From assembly GCF_001467695.1 (NCBI RefSeq), contig NZ_LNYE01000020.1:259470-323469 (forward strand): DNA of 64,000 bases, written 5' to 3'. Below are positions 53,873 to 63,538 of this stretch, piece by piece. The stretch is from Legionella gratiana. Its GTDB lineage: Bacteria; Pseudomonadota; Gammaproteobacteria; Legionellales; Legionellaceae. Position numbers and translations under genes: made by a program. Within the stretch, counting starts at the first letter, position 1. Each line of letters starts with the position of its first letter. The notes beneath the pieces were generated by a model, which was not told the origin of the DNA, did not search any database, and saw nothing but the letters and a program-made list of their open reading frames with translations.

Positions 53873-54754
53873 TTAAATTCTCAATAGTGCAGACTGAGCT
53901 TCTTCGAGTTTTTTAATTTTTTTTATAGAATCTGTATCACAATGAAAGAACAAATGCTCTCCATGAGTCCAAGCATAATTAATTCCTAGAGCGGCAACAT
54001 ATAAAATCCCTAAACCAAGAATAGCAGCACTCACATTAAGTAAGACATCTCCCCAACCACGATGATTTTGTAGTTCTTTAGAGGCTTTTTTTATAGCTTG
54101 TTTACAATTGGAACGAAACAACTCATATTTTTTTGCATTTTTGTTATTGAAGTAAGTTCTTGCTTCATTTTTTAAGGTGTCATAAAGTTCTTCAGCCGCC
54201 TCTGCAGCTTTTTGATAGGCTTTGGGATTAGTTTTAGCCTTTTCATTTAATTCAAGTGCTTTTAGCTGAACTGTTGCCAACTCATCATAAAATTTCGTAA
54301 CCGCATCTTGACTTGCCTGTATAAATGCAATGAAACAATCTTCCTTTTCCTTCCTATCAATTATGTCTTTCTCAACTAATATAGTTAAAAACACGTCGAA
54401 ATCTTGAATACTAATGTTTCTAGTAAATTTCATATGGAAATGAGTAATTTCCCTGTCCAATGCATCATCATGATAATATTCATGATCGGGATACTCGCGA
54501 TGAACCGGTTGTACTGGTGATAACCTTTTAACAAAAGGATCTTCAGGATCAAATGGATTATATATCCGTAAAGGCCAAATGGGTTTTAGTATAGAGTTAT
54601 TGGTAGGATCATAATAATTTGATCGCATCATTTGTTGGTACAAAGAATACCAGGGTACTGTTTTTGGTACATATAGAGTCACTGTATTATGAGCTACACT
54701 AATATGAACATTCTTACATAAACGTGTAAACGCTGGCACAACCCCTCCATACAT
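53873..54754 (-). CDS. Unrecognised protein with coiled coil and C-terminal transmembrane helix
   Basis: 293 residues. The N-terminal 110 residues are Pro/Tyr-rich (YNPFDPEDPF, PVHREYPDHEYYHDD). A helical, Lys/Glu/Ala-rich coiled-coil region spans about 140-225. One hydrophobic helix lies at about 240-262 (VLLNVSAAILGLGILYVAAL), and the tail is charged. There is no signal peptide. The ATG at 54754 has no Shine-Dalgarno, while GGAGG sits inside codons 3-4. A GTG at 54739 is an alternative start. It could be a Dot/Icm effector, but no family is recognised. Confidence 0.45.
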   Translation of the reverse strand: MYGGVVPAFTRLCKNVHISVAHNTVTLYVPKTVPWYSLYQQMMRSNYYDPTNNSILKPIWPLRIYNPFDPEDPFVKRLSPVQPVHREYPDHEYYHDDALDREITHFHMKFTRNISIQDFDVFLTILVEKDIIDRKEKEDCFIAFIQASQDAVTKFYDELATVQLKALELNEKAKTNPKAYQKAAEAAEELYDTLKNEARTYFNNKNAKKYELFRSNCKQAIKKASKELQNHRGWGDVLLNVSAAILGLGILYVAALGINYAWTHGEHLFFHCDTDSIKKIKKLEEAQSALLRI

Positions 54755-54762
54755 TTAAATTA

Positions 54763-54929
54763 AACGTGAGTTAAGGATAAACCATTACACCCGCTCGCGC
54801 TAAGGAGGCGTTTACGCCGCCTTAGTATAACCTCCTGTTAAGGCTTCGAGACATGCTAGCGCATCTCCTCAGACCAAACGAAACCAGGAGGCACGGGATC
54901 AAATAAAATCCTTATCCCGAACTCTCGTT
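54763..54929. mobile_element. MITE-like element with imperfect terminal inverted repeats
   Basis: AACGTGAGTTAAGGATAA (54763-54780) mirrors TTATCCCGAACTCTCGTT (54912-54929) at 15 of 18 positions. Inside, TAAGGAGGCG (54801-54810) and CGCCGCCTTA (54815-54824) form a strong stem with a TTTA loop. CCTCCTG and CAGGAGG form a second pairing. The edge motif resembles the AACGTGA edges of the shorter hairpin repeats. It separates two effector-like genes. Confidence 0.65.
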
Positions 54930-54944
54930 AAATTATTATACTTT

Positions 54945-55469
54945 TTAGAAAGAGATTCTTTGTTGCAGTTCTGCTGCCAATACCCCATCATTCATGCATT
55001 TACTAATCTCTGAGCCGACTGTAGCCAGAGTACGCGTTCCCAAAGAAACTAAGGAACAAGGAATACTAAGAATCGCTAATAAAAAACTTGCTGTAGATAA
55101 AACAAGTGCATACGCTGTAACATATAAAGAAAGAGCAGCAACTTCTAGAGCATTTTCACTGAGTTCTGAGGCACCAAAAGCAGCAGTACCGAGTGCAAAA
55201 AGCAGACTTCCCACGCAAATAGCCGGCGCAATGGCGACAGCAAGTGCACCCATGGTACCTAAGGTAGTCAATCCAAGTGGATAAATCATTGGTGCAAGTA
55301 TGCCACCAGCAAATTCTTTGGCATTTTGATACGGCTTAAAAAAACTCGGCCTTTTTTTATAAGTTTCAACATACCGTCTTAACTCACCAGAAAAACAGAT
55401 GTCTTCAGGAAGATCATTGCTACTATCTAATACATAGGATAGATCATCTAAGGTTGCTAATCCCAGCAT
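54945..55469 (-). CDS. Small multi-helix membrane protein, unrecognised
   Basis: 174 residues. A polar 55-residue N-terminus is followed by a strongly hydrophobic Ala/Leu/Gly-rich region (about 55-145) with three helices, including LTTLGTMGALAVAIAPAICVGSLLFALG and ALSLYVTAYALVLSTASFLLAIL-type segments. There is no signal peptide. GAGGG lies 6 bases before the ATG, a strong start. Similar small proteins with hydrophobic hairpins are found among Dot/Icm substrates. No function can be assigned. Confidence 0.5.
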   Translation of the reverse strand: MLGLATLDDLSYVLDSSNDLPEDICFSGELRRYVETYKKRPSFFKPYQNAKEFAGGILAPMIYPLGLTTLGTMGALAVAIAPAICVGSLLFALGTAAFGASELSENALEVAALSLYVTAYALVLSTASFLLAILSIPCSLVSLGTRTLATVGSEISKCMNDGVLAAELQQRISF

Positions 55470-55575
55470 AATTCCCTCATTATGAGTAATTAATGCTCAT
55501 AATATCCGGTAAATAACCTGAAGTCAATTATTTTAGTCAAAGGTAACTAATAAAAAATTTTTATTTTTCAATGCA

Positions 55576-57225
55576 TTACTGAGTAGTATCTCCATATATG
55601 ACCGACTGTTTACCAGGTACGGAGGACTTTGTATTCTTTACTTTAGGAGGTATGGTAACATTTACTACCCACCCCCCCCCGAGTGATTTAATCAAACCTA
55701 CAGCTGATGCCATTTGTAAGCCGTCTACTTGTACCGCTGTTTGCTCTGCAGCAAGTGCACTGATCTGAGCGGTAAGTATATTAGAGTAAGGCACCGTTCC
55801 TGCCTTATATTGATTTTTTGTGAGCTTCAGTACATAGAGCGCATCAGCTGCAGCTTTATCTTGCACGATACTTTGCTGTTCCAGAAGACGCAATGAAATA
55901 AGATTATCTTCAACGTCTTGAAATGCAGTGAGTACCACCTGACGATAATTTGCAACCTGAGCTATATATTGTTCCTTTGCTATCCGCACCCCTGCTTTAC
56001 GGAATCCTCCATCAAAAATTGTTTCTGCTAATTGCATACCCGCAGACCAACTGAATACTGGTTGGTGAAACAGTTCATGTAAACTATTCCCTGCAAGACT
56101 TGAAGTGCCTGTTAAGCTCAAAGTTGGAAAGTACGCTGCAATAGCCACTCCAATCAAAGCACTCGCTTGCTGCACCAAACGCTCCGCTTGTGCGATATCC
56201 GGCCTACGTTCAAGCCATACGGAAGGAACTTGTAGAGGAATTGGTGGCGGCTTCAATCTTACAACTGCAGGCTTTAATGAAAAATAAGCAGGCGGTCTTC
56301 CCATAAGCACAGCAATAGCATGTTCGTATTGACCCCGTAAAATACCATTATTAATTGCTGAAGCCTTAGCTGATTCAAGCTGGATTTGTATCTGCACTAC
56401 ATCAGCGCGAGAAGCAACGCCAGAGGCATATTGATTGCGTGTGAACTGTAATAATTTTTGATAAGCAATTACGGTTTCATCTAAATATTTTTGACTTCTA
56501 TCCAATGCACGAAGTTCAAAATAGTACTGAGCTAAGGCACCTTGAGCAGATAAACGTATTACACCAATTAAAGCTTCATTAGATTCTGCTAAAGAGAGAT
56601 TTGCTTCGATATTGCGACGAACAGCACCCCAAATGTCTGGCTCCCAATTTGCATTCAAAAATCCAGTATAAATACTAGTTGTTGCCGCTCTAGGCGTAAT
56701 ATTAGTTGTTGCAGTACCTGCTGTCCCTCCCGACGCGCTGATAATCGATGCCGATCCCCCTGCTTGACGCTGTCTGAATGTACTAACCGCGCCTACTAAT
56801 GTTGGATATAAGCTGGAACGGGCTTGATCAACAATCGCTAATGATTGGCTGAAATTTGCTTCAGCCTGCACAATGTTTTGATTGTAATGATACAGCTGAT
56901 CTTCCAAAGCATTTAATACAGGATCATTAAATATTTTCCACCATTCACCACGCTCTATATCATCCTGAGGCTTAATAGGTTTCCAATTCTTACGCGTGAC
57001 TTCTATTACTTTTTTATCTTGGGCCTCTTTAAATTGTGGTGGCACTACAAGTTTTGGCGGAACATAATTAGGACCAACCATACATGATGAAAGTAATAAT
57101 ACTAAAGTTAAGATCATATACTTTAATAAAAATTGCCTGTTCGGAGTAACATAGACTCTTGGTGAGTACGCTATTCTTGGGTTGAATTTCGCTTCTTCTC
57201 GGCTATACAGATTATGAGCGTCCAT
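55576..57225 (-). CDS. Outer-membrane efflux channel (OMF, TolC/NodT type) of the RND operon
   Basis: 550 residues from the ATG at 57225, which has AAGAGG 5 bases upstream. An in-frame GTG two codons earlier is less likely. It has a lipoprotein signal with lipobox LLSSC around residues 37-48, then the OprM/NodT pattern: GPNYVPP after the Cys, two outer-membrane-efflux repeats (WWKIFNDPVLNALEDQ and the second-half ERRPDIAQAERLVQQASALIGVA). The N-terminus before the hydrophobic signal is long (about 38 residues), so a start at 57117 is also possible. It overlaps the mdtC 3' end, giving an mdtA-mdtB-mdtC-OMF operon. Confidence 0.9.
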   Translation of the reverse strand: MDAHNLYSREEAKFNPRIAYSPRVYVTPNRQFLLKYMILTLVLLLSSCMVGPNYVPPKLVVPPQFKEAQDKKVIEVTRKNWKPIKPQDDIERGEWWKIFNDPVLNALEDQLYHYNQNIVQAEANFSQSLAIVDQARSSLYPTLVGAVSTFRQRQAGGSASIISASGGTAGTATTNITPRAATTSIYTGFLNANWEPDIWGAVRRNIEANLSLAESNEALIGVIRLSAQGALAQYYFELRALDRSQKYLDETVIAYQKLLQFTRNQYASGVASRADVVQIQIQLESAKASAINNGILRGQYEHAIAVLMGRPPAYFSLKPAVVRLKPPPIPLQVPSVWLERRPDIAQAERLVQQASALIGVAIAAYFPTLSLTGTSSLAGNSLHELFHQPVFSWSAGMQLAETIFDGGFRKAGVRIAKEQYIAQVANYRQVVLTAFQDVEDNLISLRLLEQQSIVQDKAAADALYVLKLTKNQYKAGTVPYSNILTAQISALAAEQTAVQVDGLQMASAVGLIKSLGGGWVVNVTIPPKVKNTKSSVPGKQSVIYGDTTQ

Positions 57226-60200
57226 AGGCACCTCTTAATTTTAACCGTTTCATGAAATTGCGAACCCGTATTCCGGCGGTGTCCATTGTCAAATAAATTA
57301 CTGGTGTAGTATAGAGTGTTAACAATTGACTCATAATTAACCCCCCCACAATCGCGATCCCTAGTGGACGACGTAATTCAGAACCAACACCAAACCCAAT
57401 GATTAAAGGCATAGCACCTAATATAGCGGCCATTGTAGTCATCATAATTGGCCGAAAACGCAATAATGCGGCTTCATAGATTGCATCACGTGGCGACTTA
57501 TTCTCCAGACGCTCCGCTTCCAAAGCAAAATCAATCATCATAATGGCATTTTTTTTCACGATTCCAATCAGAAGAATCATCCCAATAAGAGCAATGATGC
57601 TCAGATCAGAGTTGAATAATAATAATGCCAATAAAGCCCCAACCCCTGCTGATGGTAAAGTAGACAAAATCGTTACTGGATGAATCAAACTTTCATAAAG
57701 CATACCAAGCACAATATAAACCGCTAAAATAGCAGTCAAAATCAAAAATTTCTCTTTTGCGAACGACTCTTGAAATGCTTGTGCAGTTCCTTGAAATGAT
57801 CCACGCATCGTTGGTGGTAAATGCAATTTTCCAACCATGGTGGTAATTTTTTTAACAACCCCACCAAGAGATGTCCCTGGTGCTAAATTAAACGAGAACG
57901 TTGCTGCAGGAGCTAAACCTTGATGATTTACGGACAATAAGGTGGAACCTGCTTTAAAATGAGCAAATGCAGATAAGGGTACTTCATAGCCTGCCGAGGA
58001 CTCGATATAGATTTCATCTAAAATGGAAGGATATTGCCAATATTTCTGCGCGACATTCATTACTACATAATATTGATTCATTGGCATATACATGACTGAA
58101 ATCTGACTTTGTCCAAAGGCATGATAAAGCACTCGGTCAATCTGCTGTGGAGTAATGCCAAAACGTGATGCGGTATCATGATCTACGTTGACATAAAATT
58201 GTAATCCATGATTCAGCTGATCATTATTCAAATCAACAATTCCCTGAATTTTTGATAACTGTTCCATAATACGTGGGGTCCAAATCGCAAGATCTTGTAA
58301 GTTATCTGCTGAGACTGTGTACTGAAATTGGGCAGCAGCAGCTCGGCCACCAATAGTTAAATCCTGCGCTGACTGCATAAATAAAGTTGCTCCAGTTATT
58401 GAAGATAACTTCTTTCGCAAACGAGCGATGATCTGATCGCTCGTAAGGCCATTACCTTGCGGTGGCTTCAAAATGACAAATACAGTTCCAGTATTCGTTG
58501 TATTATTACCGGGACCGCTCCCTATAAATGCTGCTACATTTGCTACAGCGGGATCCTGATTAATTTTTGAAACAAATTGGCCTAGCTTTTTTTTCATTGC
58601 CTTAAAAGAAATATCCTGATCCGCTCGCAAAGTACCAGCAATCCTGTCTGTATTTTGTTGAGGAAAAAATCCTTTAGGTATAATAATAAATAAATAAACA
58701 GTTAAAACAATTGTAGCAAACATAAGAATCAACATGAATCTTGGATGAAAGAGTGCCCAACGTAATCCATTAGCATAACGCATTCGCACTTGTTCCGTAA
58801 AACGCATAAAAAAATTGCTTTGCTCTCCTTCATCTTCATGCAACATTCGTGAACACATCATGGGCGTCAGTGTTAATGAAATAACAAGTGAAATCAGTAT
58901 TGCTATGGATAACGTCACTACAAACTCACGAAATAACCGACCGACAATGCCTCCCATCATTAAAATTGGAATAAATACTGCAATTAAGGAAATACTAATG
59001 GAGAGTACCGTAAAACCAATTTCTTTAGAGCCATCAAACGCTGCTTGTAATGGTTTTTTACCCAGTGCAATATGACGTGAAATATTTTCCAATACTACCA
59101 CAGCATCATCGACTACAAATCCTGTAGAAATGGTTAAAGCCATGAGCGATAAGTTATCTAGACTGTAATTTAATAATTTCATAACCGCAAAAGTTCCAAG
59201 CAATGACAAAGGAACAGCAATACCTGGAATCATCATTGCTCTGAAACTTCCAAGAAAGAGATAAGTTACAAAAATGACTAAGCACATAGAAATAAGTAAC
59301 GTAAGCTCCACATCATGCAATGAAGTTCGAATTGTTGAGGTTCTATCCATTAAAATATTTAATTGGATATCTTTAGGTATAGAAGCTTCAAGTTGAGGTA
59401 AGATTTCTCGTACACGATCCACTGTTTTAATCACATTAGCCCCTGGTTGCTTAAATAAAACCAAGAGCACTGCAGGTTTACCATTTGCTAAGCCAGCGGT
59501 ATGTACATCAGCAACAGAATCATATACATGGGCTACGTCCGACAGGCGCACAGGCTTATTATCAAAATAGCTTATAATCATTGGTGCATATTCTGATGCC
59601 TTGAGCATCTGATCATTACTTTTAATTACCGAAACAGTTTTATCATGATTTAATTGTCCTTTTGCCAAATTCACGTTAGCATCAGCAATTGTCGTTGCTA
59701 ATTGATTGATTCCTATTGAGTATTTATTTAAAGCTGTGGGATTTACGTCAACGCGTACAGCAGGTAATGAACTTCCTCCCACATTCACCTGCCCTACTCC
59801 TTCAATACGCAAAATCTTTTGTTGCAATAGAGTGGATGCCACATCATACAATTGTCCCGGGGTAAATTTATCTGACGTCAGTGCAAGAAGCATAATCGGT
59901 GCATCAGCTGGGTTCACCTTGCGATAGGTAGGATTATTCGTTAAGTTTGTAGGTAACTGACTCATCGCCGCATTAATCGCTGCTTGGATATCACGTGCTG
60001 CACCATCAATATTACGCGACAAATCAAATTGTACGATAATGAGTGTTTGTCCTAAAGTACTCGAAGAAGTGAGCTGAGTAATCCCTGCAATTCGTCCTAT
60101 CTGCCGTTCTAATGGTGCAGCAACTGAAGTCGCCATTATTTCTGGGCTACCTCCAGGTAACTGAGCTTGTACAGTAATTGTCGGAAAATCTATTTGAGGT

Positions 60201-60310
60201 AATGGTGCTACAGGTAATAAATTAAATGCAAGAATTCCTGAAAAACTTAAACCTACCGCTAACAAAATTGTTGCGATAGGTTTTTTAATAAATAAGGATG
60301 ATAGATTCAC
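57212..60310 (-). CDS. mdtC: RND multidrug efflux pump subunit, MdtC-like
   Basis: 1032-residue inner-membrane proton-driven pump. It starts at a GTG overlapping the mdtB stop (GTGA) with GGAGG upstream. It has 12 transmembrane helices and two large periplasmic loops in the RND plan. The proton-relay Asp pair is in FVVDDAVVVLENI, and the GVGSELRRPLGIAIVGGL and TTPVIYL elements sit near the end. The pair of adjacent RND genes marks an MdtBC/MuxBC heteromeric pump, and order in the operon makes this the C subunit. Confidence 0.93.
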   Translation of the reverse strand: MNLSSLFIKKPIATILLAVGLSFSGILAFNLLPVAPLPQIDFPTITVQAQLPGGSPEIMATSVAAPLERQIGRIAGITQLTSSSTLGQTLIIVQFDLSRNIDGAARDIQAAINAAMSQLPTNLTNNPTYRKVNPADAPIMLLALTSDKFTPGQLYDVASTLLQQKILRIEGVGQVNVGGSSLPAVRVDVNPTALNKYSIGINQLATTIADANVNLAKGQLNHDKTVSVIKSNDQMLKASEYAPMIISYFDNKPVRLSDVAHVYDSVADVHTAGLANGKPAVLLVLFKQPGANVIKTVDRVREILPQLEASIPKDIQLNILMDRTSTIRTSLHDVELTLLISMCLVIFVTYLFLGSFRAMMIPGIAVPLSLLGTFAVMKLLNYSLDNLSLMALTISTGFVVDDAVVVLENISRHIALGKKPLQAAFDGSKEIGFTVLSISISLIAVFIPILMMGGIVGRLFREFVVTLSIAILISLVISLTLTPMMCSRMLHEDEGEQSNFFMRFTEQVRMRYANGLRWALFHPRFMLILMFATIVLTVYLFIIIPKGFFPQQNTDRIAGTLRADQDISFKAMKKKLGQFVSKINQDPAVANVAAFIGSGPGNNTTNTGTVFVILKPPQGNGLTSDQIIARLRKKLSSITGATLFMQSAQDLTIGGRAAAAQFQYTVSADNLQDLAIWTPRIMEQLSKIQGIVDLNNDQLNHGLQFYVNVDHDTASRFGITPQQIDRVLYHAFGQSQISVMYMPMNQYYVVMNVAQKYWQYPSILDEIYIESSAGYEVPLSAFAHFKAGSTLLSVNHQGLAPAATFSFNLAPGTSLGGVVKKITTMVGKLHLPPTMRGSFQGTAQAFQESFAKEKFLILTAILAVYIVLGMLYESLIHPVTILSTLPSAGVGALLALLLFNSDLSIIALIGMILLIGIVKKNAIMMIDFALEAERLENKSPRDAIYEAALLRFRPIMMTTMAAILGAMPLIIGFGVGSELRRPLGIAIVGGLIMSQLLTLYTTPVIYLTMDTAGIRVRNFMKRLKLRGAYGRS

Positions 60311-63300
60311 AATCCAGCCTCCGAAACATCTGGATTGCGCTTACCATAACTCATTACCTTACGCGATATACGATCAAAAGTCAGATAAATAATAGGAGTG
60401 GTATATAAAGTAATTAACTGACTCACGATTAAACCACCAATGATAGCAATACCTAGAGGACGACGCAGCTCCCCGCCTATGCCGTGACTTAAAGCTAAAG
60501 GAACTGCGCCAAGCATGGAGGCCATAGTAGTCATTAAAATAGGTCTAAAACGTAATAAGGCAGCTTGATAGATTGCATCTTTGGGGTTGAGATTGTATTC
60601 TCGTTCTTGTTCCAGCGCAAAATCAATCATCATAATTGCATTTTTTAGGACAATACCAATCAATAAGATAATTGCAATCAAAGCAATAATCGTTAGTTCA
60701 TTGCCAGTGAGATATAACGCTAATAAAGCGCCCATAGAAGCGGAAGGTAAAGTGGATAAAATGGTTAACGGATGGATGTAACTTTCATAAAGCACACCTA
60801 AAATAATATAAACTACTACAACAGCCGCAAATACCAACCAACCTTCATTCGCAAGTGACTTTTGAAAGCTTTTTGTTGTTCCTTGAAAATCAGCCTCTAC
60901 ACTCAATGGCAGATTCAGGCTGTTCTTTGCTGCTTCTATTTGAGTTACTGCATCTCCCAATGCAGCATTGTGAGCAAGATTAAATGAGAGTGTTGCAGAA
61001 GGAAATTGATCTTTATGTGCAATCACTAAAGGCGCCACTGTTTGTTTCAAATTGGCAAAAACTTTAATAGGCACGGAACCACTGATGCTAACTCCTGTGG
61101 TAGACCCAAGATTTAGGGAACTTGCTACCGATGGATTTGCCACTCTATAAGTCGTTGTAGGAGAATTAGGTACAGATGGTGTAGTCACTGTACTGTTTGG
61201 TGTAGTTGTTACAGTAGAATTAATATAGATGTTGTCAAAAGCAACTGTTTCTCTTTGTAACGGAGGGAGCACTTCCAACACTACCCGATATTGGTTACGT
61301 TGCGTAAACATAATGGATATCTGCCGCTGCCCAAAAGAATCATATAATGTATCATCAATCATCTGCATTGTAATTCCAAGTCGGTATGCAGTGTCCCTAT
61401 CAATATGAATTGATGTCACCAATCCATTATTTTGTTGATCCGTATTCACATCTTTCAAAATGGGGATTTGATGCATTTTTTCTAACATTAAATGAGACCA
61501 TTTGGTAACTTCTTCCTTATCAGGAGCACTAATGCTGTATTGAAATTGGGTGCGACTCGTCAACGTATCTATAGTCAGATCTTGCACGGGCTGCATGTAT
61601 AAGGTAGCTCCAACCACTTGCTGGACTTTAGACCGCAGACGACTAATCACATCCATAACACCTAGGCGTTCCTCTAAAGGTTTTAAATTAATGAGAATTC
61701 GCCCGTTATTTAACGTGACATTTGTACCATCAATACCAATAAACGAGGAAACATTTTCAACAGCAGGATCAGTAAGCACTGCGTCTACTAAAGCTTGTTG
61801 ACGATTAGCCATTTCTTTAAAAGAAATTGAGTCTGAGGCTACGGAAATTCCTTGGATAACCCCGGTATCCTGAATGGGGAAAAAACCTTTAGGGATGAGA
61901 TACAATAAAATACTAGTGAAGATAACCGTAATAAAGAAAATCAGCAATATCAAAGGTTGTCGTGAAAGTACCCAATGTAGCGAAACTTTATAACGCTCAA
62001 TAAGATAATTTAACTTATGTTCTAAAAATCGTTCTAAATTCGTTACCTGGCTTTCACTTTGTGGTTTTAAAATTCGAGAGCAAAGCATAGGAGTTAACGT
62101 TAACGAAACAAAAGCTGAAATCGAGATGGTTATTGTTAACGTCAGTGCAAATTCACGAAATAATCGCCCTACTACATCCCCCATAAAGAGTAAGGGAATT
62201 AATACTGCAACTAGAGAAATAGATAATGAAATAATAGTAAAACCAATTTGTGCAGCTCCTTTGTGTGCAGCATCTATAGGTTTTTCGCCCATCTCAATGT
62301 AGCGCATAATGTTTTCAATCATGACAATTGCATCATCGACTACAAATCCTGCAGCAATCGTTAATCCCATTAAAGTAAGGTTATTTAAGCTAAAACCGAG
62401 CAAATACATAAGTCCCAATGTACCCACAAGAGCCAATGGTACGGAAATACTAGGAATAATAGTTGCATATAATTTGCGCAAAAACAGAAAAATCACCATA
62501 ACAACCAATGCTACTGACAAAAGCAATTCAAACTGGACGTTTTCTACAGAAGCACGAATACTGGTGGTACGATCAGTAAGTATTTTTACATGCATGCCTG
62601 CAGGAATTGTTACCTGCATTTGCTGGAGTAGTTTTTTGACTCGCTCCGCTACTTCAATGACATTGGCCCCGGGTTGACGCTGTATGTTGAGAATAATAGC
62701 AGGCTCTTTATTCATCCACGCTGCTTGCATGTTATTTTCTGAGCCATCAATAACATGAGCCACATCTGATAAACGAACTGGAGCTCCATTCTGATAAGCA
62801 ACAATTAATGGACGATAATCAGCAGCAGATAATAATTGATCATTAGAATTAATTGTATATGCTAATCTTGGTCCATCAAAATTTCCTTTCGCTGCATTCA
62901 CATTAGATGCCATAACTAAAGTACGTATATTTTCCATAGTTAATCCATAAGCTGATAAAGCATCAGGATTTGCTTGAATGCGCACCGCCGGTCTATATCC
63001 GCCGCCTATACTCACTAAACCAACACCTAATAACTGAGAAATTTTAGGAACAAGACGTGTTTCTGCATAATCTTCAACTTTAGTTAGAGGTAACGTATTT
63101 GTAGTCAAAGCCAAAGTTAAAATAGGTGTATCTGCAGGATTTACTTTACTATATATCGGTGGATTGGGAAGATCAGAAGGTAAGTATCTACTTGCTGCAT
63201 TAATAGCTTGCTGTACTTCTTGTTCAGCCACATCAAGACTCATATCCAAATTAAATTGTAAGGTAATGATTGATGAGCCTGTTGAACTGTTTGAAGTCAT

Positions 63301-63537
63301 TTGGTCCAATCCCGGCATTTGTCCAAATTGCCGTTCAAGTGGTGCGGTTACTGTCGTACTCATCACATCTGGACTTGCGCCAGGATAAAAAGTAGACACT
63401 TGAATTGTTGGATAATCCACCTCCGGTAAAGCTGAAACAGGTAATAATTTGTAGGATAAAACTCCCGTCAGAAAGATAGCAAACATTAATAATGAAGTTG
63501 CTATTGCTCTTGCGATAAATGGGCCTGAAATACTCAT
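60307..63537 (-). CDS. mdtB: RND multidrug efflux pump subunit, MdtB-like, with Thr/Ser/Pro insertion
   Basis: 1076 residues from the ATG at 63537, one base after the mdtA stop and with GGGGTG upstream. An in-frame TTG further up is rejected. It has the standard RND plan, with the proton-relay Asp pair in FVVDDAIVMIENI and the LDMSLDVAEQEVQQAIN porter region. It exceeds the usual MdtB length of about 1040 mainly because of a low-complexity Thr/Ser/Pro-rich stretch at about residues 772-816 (NSTVTT and similar repeats) in the second periplasmic loop. It is coupled to mdtC by a 4-base overlap. Confidence 0.93.
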   Translation of the reverse strand: MSISGPFIARAIATSLLMFAIFLTGVLSYKLLPVSALPEVDYPTIQVSTFYPGASPDVMSTTVTAPLERQFGQMPGLDQMTSNSSTGSSIITLQFNLDMSLDVAEQEVQQAINAASRYLPSDLPNPPIYSKVNPADTPILTLALTTNTLPLTKVEDYAETRLVPKISQLLGVGLVSIGGGYRPAVRIQANPDALSAYGLTMENIRTLVMASNVNAAKGNFDGPRLAYTINSNDQLLSAADYRPLIVAYQNGAPVRLSDVAHVIDGSENNMQAAWMNKEPAIILNIQRQPGANVIEVAERVKKLLQQMQVTIPAGMHVKILTDRTTSIRASVENVQFELLLSVALVVMVIFLFLRKLYATIIPSISVPLALVGTLGLMYLLGFSLNNLTLMGLTIAAGFVVDDAIVMIENIMRYIEMGEKPIDAAHKGAAQIGFTIISLSISLVAVLIPLLFMGDVVGRLFREFALTLTITISISAFVSLTLTPMLCSRILKPQSESQVTNLERFLEHKLNYLIERYKVSLHWVLSRQPLILLIFFITVIFTSILLYLIPKGFFPIQDTGVIQGISVASDSISFKEMANRQQALVDAVLTDPAVENVSSFIGIDGTNVTLNNGRILINLKPLEERLGVMDVISRLRSKVQQVVGATLYMQPVQDLTIDTLTSRTQFQYSISAPDKEEVTKWSHLMLEKMHQIPILKDVNTDQQNNGLVTSIHIDRDTAYRLGITMQMIDDTLYDSFGQRQISIMFTQRNQYRVVLEVLPPLQRETVAFDNIYINSTVTTTPNSTVTTPSVPNSPTTTYRVANPSVASSLNLGSTTGVSISGSVPIKVFANLKQTVAPLVIAHKDQFPSATLSFNLAHNAALGDAVTQIEAAKNSLNLPLSVEADFQGTTKSFQKSLANEGWLVFAAVVVVYIILGVLYESYIHPLTILSTLPSASMGALLALYLTGNELTIIALIAIILLIGIVLKNAIMMIDFALEQEREYNLNPKDAIYQAALLRFRPILMTTMASMLGAVPLALSHGIGGELRRPLGIAIIGGLIVSQLITLYTTPIIYLTFDRISRKVMSYGKRNPDVSEAGL

Positions 63538-63538
63538 G

